A stretch of 13,144 nucleotides of DNA from Chitinophagaceae bacterium (GTDB taxonomy: Bacteria > Bacteroidota > Bacteroidia > Chitinophagales > Chitinophagaceae). Positions 7,370 to 12,572 of the stretch are shown here, piece by piece; the stretch's first letter is position 1; each line of letters opens with the position of its first letter. Location: assembly GCA_947463105.1 (NCBI GenBank), contig CANHSD010000057.1, positions 1 to 13,144 of the forward strand, written 5' to 3'. The position numbers were made by a program, and so were the translations under genes. The notes under the pieces are model-generated. The model saw only the letters and a list, made by a program, of their open reading frames with translations, ran no database searches and had not been told where the DNA came from.

Positions 7370-7876
7370 TTATAGCTTTCCTTCAAACCGCAATTGCATC
7401 TTCTCTACCATTTTGTAGGTGGCAGGACAATACTCAATGTTCTGCTTGTGAACATGAATATAATCCGTCATCTTCTTTTTTGCAAGATGGGGAAAGCCTG
7501 CACAATCCTCTGGACGGATGGTATAAATTGAACACATGTTTGTTTTGAGGTCCAGGAACTGGCAAGGTGTTTTGGTATTCATCCAATCCCCCTTCTTGTC
7601 TTTGTACAGCCACTTTTCCCTGAATTCATCCGGGGTCTGGTTGAAATGGGCTGCAATACGTTCGGTATCTTTTTTTGTAAATGTTGGGGTCATCGACCGG
7701 CAACAGTTTGAACAGGTAAGGCAATCCACCTCTTGCCATACTTCTTTGTCCACTTCTGCCGCAATAGTATCCAATCTTCTTGGCACATTTTTTTCAAGCC
7801 TCGAAAGAAAGAGTTTCATTTTACGTTTGTTCTTGCTTACTTTGACTTTGAAAGAACGAAGGTTGATGGGTTCCAT
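7370..7876 (-). CDS. YkgJ-type cysteine-cluster protein (UPF0153, putative metal-binding)
   Basis: Small cytoplasmic protein of 168 residues belonging to the CxCxxCC/YkgJ zinc- or iron-chelating family; its molecular function is unknown. Eight cysteines fit the family pattern: C52-LT-C55-SN-C58-C59, then C105 (PCQFLD), C115 (MCSIY), C125 (RPEDCAGFP) and C150 (YCPAT). These are expected to bind a metal or a cluster. The N-terminal 40 residues are strongly basic. I chose ATG 7876; an in-frame ATG at 7939 would add 21 residues unlike the family. The gene is divergent from xerD, with a 92-bp gap, and convergent with tamL, with a 10-bp gap. Nothing in the context suggests a partner. Confidence 0.88.
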   Translation of the reverse strand: MEPINLRSFKVKVSKNKRKMKLFLSRLEKNVPRRLDTIAAEVDKEVWQEVDCLTCSNCCRSMTPTFTKKDTERIAAHFNQTPDEFREKWLYKDKKGDWMNTKTPCQFLDLKTNMCSIYTIRPEDCAGFPHLAKKKMTDYIHVHKQNIEYCPATYKMVEKMQLRFEGKL

Positions 7877-7968
7877 GGTGTGCAGTGGCTGTTTGAATAA
7901 TTGGCAATATTGAATTGCGAATTTAATGGAATTAACCATTCATCTAAAATGAACCTAAACAAAGAAAA

Positions 7969-8883
7969 ATGTGGGATGCATTCAAAAAAGGCTTTTTGGT
8001 TCACCTCCAGCTGGAAAAATCGCTTTCCCCCAATACTATTGATGCTTATGGACTGGACCTGGAGAAGCTGATCCAGTTCATGCAACTCAGTGGAATCAAG
8101 GCTGGCCCGGAAGGCATTTCCCTGAAAGACCTCCAGGAATACATCAAATGGATTTCAGCACTGGGGATGAGTGAAAGATCCCAGGCAAGAATCATCTCAG
8201 GCATCAAAGCATTTTATCGGTATTGCGCCCAGGAAGAAATCACCAAAAACGATCCTACAGAACTCCTCTCTGCCCCAAAGTTGAAAAAAACCTTGCCAGA
8301 TACCTTGACATTCGAAGAGATTGAATTGCTCATCGCACAAATAGACCAGAGCAAGCAAGAAGGGGGAAGAAACAAGGCCTTGCTTGAAACCCTTTACAGT
8401 TGTGGGCTGCGGGTTAGCGAAGTGATCAACTTGAGAAGATCTCATCTTTACCTCGACATTGGATTCATCAGGGTAATTGGCAAAGGAGACAAGGAAAGGT
8501 TGATTCCCATTGGGACAGATGCCATCAAGTACATACAGATTTACCTGCACCGGATCAGGGTTCATTTTCCTGAGAAAAAAGGATGTGAAGACATCCTTTT
8601 TCTCAACAGGCGCGGGGGCAAACTGTCCAGGGTGATGGTCTTTTACATCATCAAGGACCTGGCCTTGAAAGCCAACATCCAAAAAAGCATTTCACCCCAT
8701 ACGTTCAGGCATTCTTTTGCCACACACCTGGTGGAAGGCGGTGCAGACCTGAGGGCTGTGCAAGAAATGTTGGGCCATGAAAGCATTACCACCACAGAAA
8801 TTTATACCCACCTCGACAGGAATTTCCTCAGGGATACCTTAAATCGTTTCCATCCCGGATTCAAACAGCAGAAAACAACTTAA
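7969..8883 (+). CDS. xerD: XerD-type site-specific tyrosine recombinase
   Basis: Predicted recombinase of 304 residues that resolves chromosome dimers at dif sites with FtsK. The N-terminal SAM-like DNA-binding domain spans about 1-100 and the catalytic domain about 110-295. All catalytic residues are present: R148 (CGLRVSE), K172 (GKGDKER), H244 and R247 (HTFRHSF), H270 (MLGHESI) and nucleophile Y279 (TTEIYTH). These numbers coincide with those of E. coli XerD. The chosen start, ATG 7969, fits the family length; an ATG at 7949 is in another frame. The context is housekeeping, with no integron, prophage or terminal repeats, so a core Xer role is more likely than a mobile-element integrase. 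The DUF3817 gene follows after 21 bp and may be co-transcribed. I saw no dif site. Confidence 0.93.
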   Translation: MWDAFKKGFLVHLQLEKSLSPNTIDAYGLDLEKLIQFMQLSGIKAGPEGISLKDLQEYIKWISALGMSERSQARIISGIKAFYRYCAQEEITKNDPTELLSAPKLKKTLPDTLTFEEIELLIAQIDQSKQEGGRNKALLETLYSCGLRVSEVINLRRSHLYLDIGFIRVIGKGDKERLIPIGTDAIKYIQIYLHRIRVHFPEKKGCEDILFLNRRGGKLSRVMVFYIIKDLALKANIQKSISPHTFRHSFATHLVEGGADLRAVQEMLGHESITTTEIYTHLDRNFLRDTLNRFHPGFKQQKTT

Positions 8884-8904
8884 TTTTATCAAAATTTATT
8901 GAGC

Positions 8905-9219
8905 ATGAGCACAGGAACCATCAAGCTGTTGAGAAAAATTGGTATTGCAGAGGGCGCTTCATTTTTAATCCTTTTGTTGATAGCGATGCCCCTGAAATAT
9001 TACTTCGGAATGCCCCTGGCGGTGAAGTATACGGGATCCGCACATGGCTTCCTGTTTGTAGCCTATGTCGGATTGGCATACTATGCAAAAGAGGTCTACA
9101 ACTGGCCCTTCAAGCGATTTCTCCTGGCTTTTGCTTCCGCCTGGCTTCCTCTTGGTACTTTTTTCTTTGATGGCAGGTTAAAAATCGAAGAGAAAAGGAT
9201 TGCAGAAGGCTTGCACTGA
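8905..9219 (+). CDS. DUF3817 family small membrane protein
   Basis: Integral membrane protein of 104 residues with three predicted membrane segments (about 11-32, 43-61 and 70-88) and a charged C-terminal tail. It resembles DUF3817, with a conserved E16-G in the first helix, H47-G at the start of the second, and the P-x-G-T-F-x-x-D stretch (82-89) at the end of the third. Function is unknown. I took ATG 8905 as the start; a TTG two codons earlier (8899) is in frame and cannot be excluded. It lies 21 bp after xerD and 35 bp before the DUF2911 gene, all on the same strand, so a short operon is plausible but not shown. Confidence 0.82.
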   Translation: MSTGTIKLLRKIGIAEGASFLILLLIAMPLKYYFGMPLAVKYTGSAHGFLFVAYVGLAYYAKEVYNWPFKRFLLAFASAWLPLGTFFFDGRLKIEEKRIAEGLH

Positions 9220-9254
9220 AAATTCTTTTAATTTCACAACAAATACTAAGCAAC

Positions 9255-10088
9255 ATGAAAAAATCGATTATTGCCTTATTTATCCTGGCTATGGCTTTTC
9301 AAACAAATGCCCAAAGCCTCAAGACACCTGCCCCTTCAACAACACAAACGGTTAAACAGGAATTTGGACTTGGCGCCATTGACCTTTCTTATTCCAGACC
9401 CAATACCAAAGGCCGAACCATCTTCGGAGACCTGGTTCCCTATGGAGCTGTATGGCGTACGGGCGCCAACAGTGCTACAACACTTACTTTCAGCGATGAG
9501 GTAATGATTGGTGGCAAGAAAATTGCACCAGGCAAATACGGCCTTCTTTCCATTCCTGGTGCCAAAGAGTGGACCCTCATCATCACCAAACAAACCGATG
9601 TCACTTCTCCTTCTGCATACAAGCAGGAAATGGATGTGGTGAGGGTAACTGCACCTGCGGTTTCCATGCCTTTTGCCACTGAATCTTTCATGATTCTATT
9701 TGACAATGTGAAGAACAATGAAATTGAATTGAACATAGTTTGGGCTAAAACAATGGTAACCCTTCCCATCAAGGCTGATGTCGACGGCAAAATCATGGGG
9801 CAGATTGACAACCTCATGAACAAGGACAGCAAGCCTTATTACAATGCTGCCATGTATTATTTGGACAACAACAAAGACCTGAACCAGGCTGCAGCTTGGT
9901 TGGACAAGGCTACTGCCCAAACCCCCAATGCTTATTGGGTTTGGTACCAAAAAGCCAGGTGTTTGGCACAGTTGGGAAAGAAAGCCGATGCGATGGCCTC
10001 ATCACAAAAGTCAATGGAATTGGCCAAAACAGCCAAGAATCCTGACTATGTAACCCTCAATGAAAAACTACAGTCTTCACTGAAATAA
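9255..10088 (+). CDS. DUF2911 domain-containing exported protein with C-terminal TPR-like region
   Basis: Secreted protein of 277 residues with a classic signal peptide (MKKSIIALFILAMAFQTNA, cleavage before or after Q20). Residues about 30-175 match the DUF2911 family, a beta-rich domain common in Bacteroidota, with recognisable segments such as LSYSRPNTKGRTIFG, YGAVWRTGAN and PGKYGLLSIPG. Residues about 190-270 are helical and TPR-like, with YYLDNNKDLNQAAAWLDKA and WYQKARCLAQLGKKADAMA as repeat-like units. Function is unknown; a periplasmic location is predicted from the signal peptide. It is the last gene of the xerD-DUF3817-DUF2911 run and is followed after 21 bp by an intrinsic terminator. 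Confidence 0.9.
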   Translation: MKKSIIALFILAMAFQTNAQSLKTPAPSTTQTVKQEFGLGAIDLSYSRPNTKGRTIFGDLVPYGAVWRTGANSATTLTFSDEVMIGGKKIAPGKYGLLSIPGAKEWTLIITKQTDVTSPSAYKQEMDVVRVTAPAVSMPFATESFMILFDNVKNNEIELNIVWAKTMVTLPIKADVDGKIMGQIDNLMNKDSKPYYNAAMYYLDNNKDLNQAAAWLDKATAQTPNAYWVWYQKARCLAQLGKKADAMASSQKSMELAKTAKNPDYVTLNEKLQSSLK

Positions 10089-10109
10089 ACCAAAAAGACC
10101 AATTGGATC

Positions 10110-10139
10110 AACTCCTCTGCCCTTGCAGGGGAGTTTTTT
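10110..10139 (+). terminator. intrinsic terminator after the DUF2911 gene
   Basis: An 11-bp stem (10110-10120 with 10125-10135, one G-U wobble) closes a CCTT tetraloop and is followed by a T-run (10134-10139). It lies 21 bp past the DUF2911 stop. The T-run merges into the TTA that encodes the stop of the convergent phosphopantetheinyl transferase gene. On the minus strand no T-run follows the hairpin, so it should act mainly on the plus strand. Confidence 0.88.
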
Positions 10140-10764
10140 ATTTTAGAAAAGCTTGCATATAACTCACCCAAAGATCTCCTTCGCGCTGGTAGTGGACGGT
10201 ATATTCCGCTGTAGATTGTCCGAATTGAATGGAGGCCGTACCGTGGTCTTGTAGGGCGAAAGATCGAATCCTGATCTGTTCTGCAAAATCTACGCCACCA
10301 TTTCCCCAGCACTTGTAAACGGTCTCTTTGATGCTCCAAAACAAGGAAGAAACCACTATCCTGTCTTGCTCAGACAATGGAGCAAGCAATGCATATTCCT
10401 GAGGGTTCAGGAATTTTTTTTCTATTCTAAGAACCCTCGGTGAAATGAATTCAATATCAATGCCAACGGGTGTTTCAGCTGAAATGATGCCCGCGGCAAA
10501 ACCTCGGGTATGTGAAATTGAAAACTGGGGAAGCCCCTCTGGCAAAAAAGGTTTTCCTGCAGGGTTCAATTGGATTTGACTGATGGGAAACAAAGGTTGC
10601 AATGCTTTGAGGACCATCCTGGAAGCCAGTTGTTGCAACTGCTGGCCAGGATTTGAAGCAACAGCCCGGTAAGGACTGGCCTGTTCAAAAAATGAGTGCT
10701 CCTCAGTAATTTCCCATAAACCCATGGAAATTTCAGCATTGTGTATGGAGCGAACCAGCGGCAT
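10138..10764 (-). CDS. 4'-phosphopantetheinyl transferase (Sfp/AcpT superfamily)
   Basis: Predicted cytoplasmic enzyme of 208 residues that transfers the 4'-phosphopantetheine arm of CoA to a serine of a carrier protein. The family signatures are present: FSISHT (81-86) for CoA binding, VGIDIE (100-105) with Mg-binding D103 and E105, and W143-SIKE147-TVY-K151 with the catalytic Glu and Lys. Length fits the Sfp/Gsp type rather than the 120-residue AcpS type. No carrier protein, PKS or NRPS gene is in the window, so the substrate is open; it may serve the fatty-acid ACP or a secondary pathway. ATG 10764 gives the family-like MPL start. A perfect -7 box ends only 4 nt before this ATG, which suggests a leaderless mRNA. 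It is divergent from dcd and its stop touches the upstream terminator. Confidence 0.92.
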   Translation of the reverse strand: MPLVRSIHNAEISMGLWEITEEHSFFEQASPYRAVASNPGQQLQQLASRMVLKALQPLFPISQIQLNPAGKPFLPEGLPQFSISHTRGFAAGIISAETPVGIDIEFISPRVLRIEKKFLNPQEYALLAPLSEQDRIVVSSLFWSIKETVYKCWGNGGVDFAEQIRIRSFALQDHGTASIQFGQSTAEYTVHYQREGDLWVSYMQAFLK

Positions 10765-10768
10765 GCAG

Positions 10769-10776
10769 CAAAGATA
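10769..10776 (-). promoter_or_regulatory. -7 promoter box of the phosphopantetheinyl transferase gene
   Basis: The minus strand reads TATCTTTG, a perfect TAnnTTTG element. Only four bases (CTGC) separate it from the ATG at 10764. Initiation at the usual few bases downstream would fall at or next to the A of the ATG, giving a leaderless or nearly leaderless transcript. I see no clear -33 element. Confidence 0.6.
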
Positions 10777-10832
10777 GGGCCTCCCTGTTCACAGTTTGTT
10801 GAAAAAATATGTTTCAAAACCAGCCTTCAATG

Positions 10833-10843
10833 CCGAATTTCGG
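10833..10843. repeat. 11-bp palindrome CCGAA-T-TTCGG upstream of dcd
   Basis: A perfect palindrome with one central base, 20 bp before the dcd ATG. It is nested between two further complementary segments (CAGCCT at 10821-10826 and GGGCTG at 10842-10847, with one G-U pair) that could form an alternative hairpin. A weak -7 candidate TATGTTTC at 10808-10815 would put both in the dcd leader RNA. It may be an operator, a leader hairpin or chance. Confidence 0.35.
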
Positions 10844-10863
10844 GCTGAGCAAAAAGACATGAG

Positions 10864-11400
10864 ATGATCCTTTCTGATAAGCGAATTATGGAAGAAATGG
10901 AAAAGGGAACAATCAAGATCACCCCTTTCGACAAAGCCTGCCTGGGCAGCAATTCCTACGATGTACATTTGGGCAAATGCCTGGCAACATACAAGAACCA
11001 TATTCTGGATGCCAAAGCGCACAATCAAATAGAGTACTTTGACATCCCTGATGATGGATTTGTTCTTTACCCTCACGTCTTTTACTTGGGTGTGACACAG
11101 GAGTACACAGAAACCCATGAACATGTTCCTTTCCTTGAAGGGAAATCCTCTACAGGCCGCCTGGGCATTGATATTCACGCCACAGCGGGCAAAGGGGATG
11201 TGGGTTTTTGTGGGAACTGGACACTAGAAATCTCCGTAAAGCAACCCGTAAAAATTTACCATGGTATGCCCATTGGCCAACTGATCTACTTTCCGGTTGA
11301 AGGTGAAATCGAAGTCAAGTACAACCAAAAATCAAATGCCAAGTACAGTGGTCAACCAGACAGGCCCATTGAGAGCATGATGTGGAAGAACAAGTTTTGA
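10864..11400 (+). CDS. dcd: dCTP deaminase
   Basis: Predicted cytoplasmic enzyme of 178 residues that deaminates dCTP to dUTP, feeding dTTP synthesis; the family is trimeric and shares the dUTPase fold. Signature elements are visible: LGSNSYDVHLG (27-37), the nucleotide-binding GKSSTGRLG (93-101) with S95, S96 and R99, HATAGKGDVGFCG (105-117), and the catalytic glutamate E122 in TLE. The second half continues with the expected MPIGQLIYF. The HxTAGxxDxGFxG form resembles bifunctional dCTP deaminase/dUTPases (M. jannaschii and M. tuberculosis type) more than the E. coli HVTAHRIDPG form, so combined deaminase and dUTPase activity is possible. ATG 10864 matches the family start MILSD. Divergent from the phosphopantetheinyl transferase gene; about 200 bp of AT-rich DNA follows before the next terminator. 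Confidence 0.93.
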   Translation: MILSDKRIMEEMEKGTIKITPFDKACLGSNSYDVHLGKCLATYKNHILDAKAHNQIEYFDIPDDGFVLYPHVFYLGVTQEYTETHEHVPFLEGKSSTGRLGIDIHATAGKGDVGFCGNWTLEISVKQPVKIYHGMPIGQLIYFPVEGEIEVKYNQKSNAKYSGQPDRPIESMMWKNKF

Positions 11401-11606
11401 TGTACACAATCAACCACAGTCAATCACTAATCATACATTGATTAAGAAATAGTACATACAATACAAATTCACCAAATGCTGTACCAATAATTATACCATG
11501 TTTAAGAAATATCCGATAATAATCAATAAATTGTAGTAGATCCTTTAATCCTTATTGCGATGTACATATAAAACCAAAAAGTCGTTGCACTAACCAATGA
11601 AATGCA
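11401..11606. other. AT-rich non-coding stretch after dcd
   Basis: No credible gene in any frame. It contains an imperfect 20-bp direct repeat and ends at the terminator at 11607-11643. I found no TAnnTTTG box on the plus strand. It may be a long 3' UTR of dcd, a small RNA with an unrecognised promoter, or decayed DNA. Confidence 0.5.
11432..11511. repeat. imperfect 20-bp direct repeat, two copies 60 bp apart
   Basis: Copies at 11432-11451 and 11492-11511 agree at 16 of 20 positions, with the last ten bases (TTAAGAAATA) identical, at an offset of exactly 60 bp. The surrounding DNA is AT-rich, which raises the chance of coincidence. No third copy was seen in the stretch. Confidence 0.45.
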
Positions 11607-11643
11607 AAATCCCCTAAGCAACAGCTGAGGGGATTTCTTTTTT
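11607..11643 (+). terminator. intrinsic terminator downstream of dcd
   Basis: A perfect 9-bp stem AAATCCCCT/AGGGGATTT (11607-11615 with 11628-11636), with a possible inner AGC/GCT pairing in the loop, is followed by C and a run of six Ts (11638-11643). It lies about 207 bp past the dcd stop. Either dcd has a long 3' UTR or this hairpin ends an unrecognised transcript. Hairpin symmetry and the T-run are unambiguous on the plus strand and weaker on the minus strand. Confidence 0.85.
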
Positions 11644-11816
11644 ATATCAATGAAGCTTGTTTTACCTTTAAGGTTGAAACGACTCAGCACATTTGAATAC
11701 ATAAACCAGTACGTATCAAACAGCACTCATTCAGCCAATCAGCTCCTGAAAAACTCCGCACCCTGCTTCTGATCTCACGCTACCCCAGCAAATTCATCCC
11801 ATTTGCATTCCTTTCG

Positions 11817-12443
11817 ATGGCCTTTTTCCATTTCCCTCTTTTCCTGAACAGGAAACTAAAATTTTATAAACTCATGGGTTCAGGAAGGAATGGCACCTTT
11901 GACATCATGCCAGATTTCAACCAATGGGCCATCATGGTATTTTTTGATACTGACCAATACAGGGAAGATGACATCAATCACCTTTCAAAACTGCTGCTTG
12001 GAAAGTTCATCCTTGGTTGGTGGAAGTTTTTTAAGGCAGATACCCGTTACTTTTTGCTCGAACCTTACGCTGGGCATGGCACCTGGGATGGCCAAAGCTT
12101 TATTGACCCCAAAAATAAAATTGCCGACCCTGAGGGAAAAATTGCAGTGCTTACCCGTGCTACCATCCGTTTGAGCCGTTTGAAGCATTTCTGGAAGGCC
12201 GTTCCTAAAACGGCAGATCAATTGGAAGCCAACAAAGGATTCATCTACTCCATCGGCATAGGTGAAATTCCGTTTATCAAGCAAGCCACCTTCAGTGTTT
12301 GGGAATCCATTGAAGACATGAAGGCATTTGCCTACAAGAAAATGGCCCACCAGGATGTTATTCGGAGAACCAGGAAAGAAAGCTGGTACAGCGAAGAAAT
12401 GTTTCTGCGCTTCAGGATCCTCCAAGATAACGTTAAGTTATAG
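11817..12443 (+). CDS. spheroidene monooxygenase (CrtA)-like family protein
   Basis: Product of 208 residues from the first ATG. It resembles CrtA-type spheroidene monooxygenases and their uncharacterised Bacteroidota relatives, with conserved-looking GSGRNGTFD (21-29), LEPYAGHGTWDG (81-92), VLTRATIR (111-118), IGIGE-P-IKQATFS (about 136-150) and RKESWYSEEMF (186-196). CrtA oxidises carotenoids in phototrophs. No carotenoid gene is in the window, so the substrate is unknown and a haem-binding, DUF3291-like monooxygenase fold is inference. The start is uncertain: the same frame stays open from 11697 and reads LLLISRYPSKFIPFAFLS directly before the ATG, which looks like the family's N terminus, yet it offers no ATG, GTG or TTG. 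A CTG at 11763 would give 226 residues. An upstream frameshift or non-standard start is possible. Confidence 0.78.
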   Translation: MAFFHFPLFLNRKLKFYKLMGSGRNGTFDIMPDFNQWAIMVFFDTDQYREDDINHLSKLLLGKFILGWWKFFKADTRYFLLEPYAGHGTWDGQSFIDPKNKIADPEGKIAVLTRATIRLSRLKHFWKAVPKTADQLEANKGFIYSIGIGEIPFIKQATFSVWESIEDMKAFAYKKMAHQDVIRRTRKESWYSEEMFLRFRILQDNVKL

Positions 12444-12495
12444 CAAACTTCCCCCCATGAATGACAATATCAGCGGAAAATTGGCTGAAAAATGT

Positions 12496-12503
12496 TAAAT
12501 TTG
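12496..12503 (+). promoter_or_regulatory. -7 promoter box upstream of pfkA
   Basis: TAAATTTG, a perfect match to TAnnTTTG, 69 bp before the pfkA ATG and 52 bp after the stop of the CrtA-like gene. Initiation about 5 bases downstream would give a leader of roughly 65 nt. No good -33 TTG element at the standard spacing was found. Confidence 0.65.
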
Positions 12504-12510
12504 CGACCAT

Positions 12511-12540
12511 GCAGGCAATACTGAACAGTATTCCCCCTGC
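12511..12540 (+). promoter_or_regulatory. hairpin in the pfkA 5' leader
   Basis: GCAGG (12511-12515) pairs with CCTGC (12536-12540), and AATACT (12517-12522) pairs with AGTATT (12527-12532) around a GAAC tetraloop. The two helices are separated by an asymmetric internal loop (C against CCC). It starts close to the predicted transcription start and lies 33 bp before the pfkA ATG. There is no T-run after it, so it is not a simple terminator. It may stabilise the mRNA 5' end or modulate translation; this is inference. Confidence 0.5.
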
Positions 12541-12572
12541 CGCCCAATTCACCAACCCAGACCAACAAATCA

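Noticed and set aside
7900..7945. TAAATTCG (minus strand) as -7 box of the YkgJ-type gene, and the same octamer upstream of the Plug gene
   Set aside because: One mismatch to TAnnTTTG and no -33 element in either case; too weak in AT-rich DNA to list as a promoter, although the shared octamer is curious.
7949..8030. ATG just before xerD (7949) as an alternative start or leader peptide
   Set aside because: Out of frame with xerD and closes at a TGA inside it; no features of a leader peptide.
8197..8682. 161-codon open frame on the minus strand
   Set aside because: Antisense shadow of the xerD catalytic region; composition is not protein-like.
7969..8883. xerD as the integrase of a mobile element
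   Set aside because: No attachment repeats, cargo or phage genes nearby; catalytic numbering matches chromosomal XerD and the neighbours are housekeeping genes.
9440..9832. 130-codon open frame on the minus strand
   Set aside because: Antisense to the DUF2911 gene, whose signal peptide and domain are clear.
11523..11726. 67-codon open frame on the minus strand
   Set aside because: Runs straight through the terminator hairpin 11607-11643, ends in AT-rich DNA and shows no domain.
11650..11772. 40-codon plus-strand frame starting at ATG 11650
   Set aside because: Not accepted as a gene: short, no recognisable features. Kept only as a possible frameshift partner of the CrtA-like gene.
11985..12425. 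146-codon open frame on the minus strand
   Set aside because: Antisense shadow of the CrtA-like gene, whose conserved motifs are on the plus strand.
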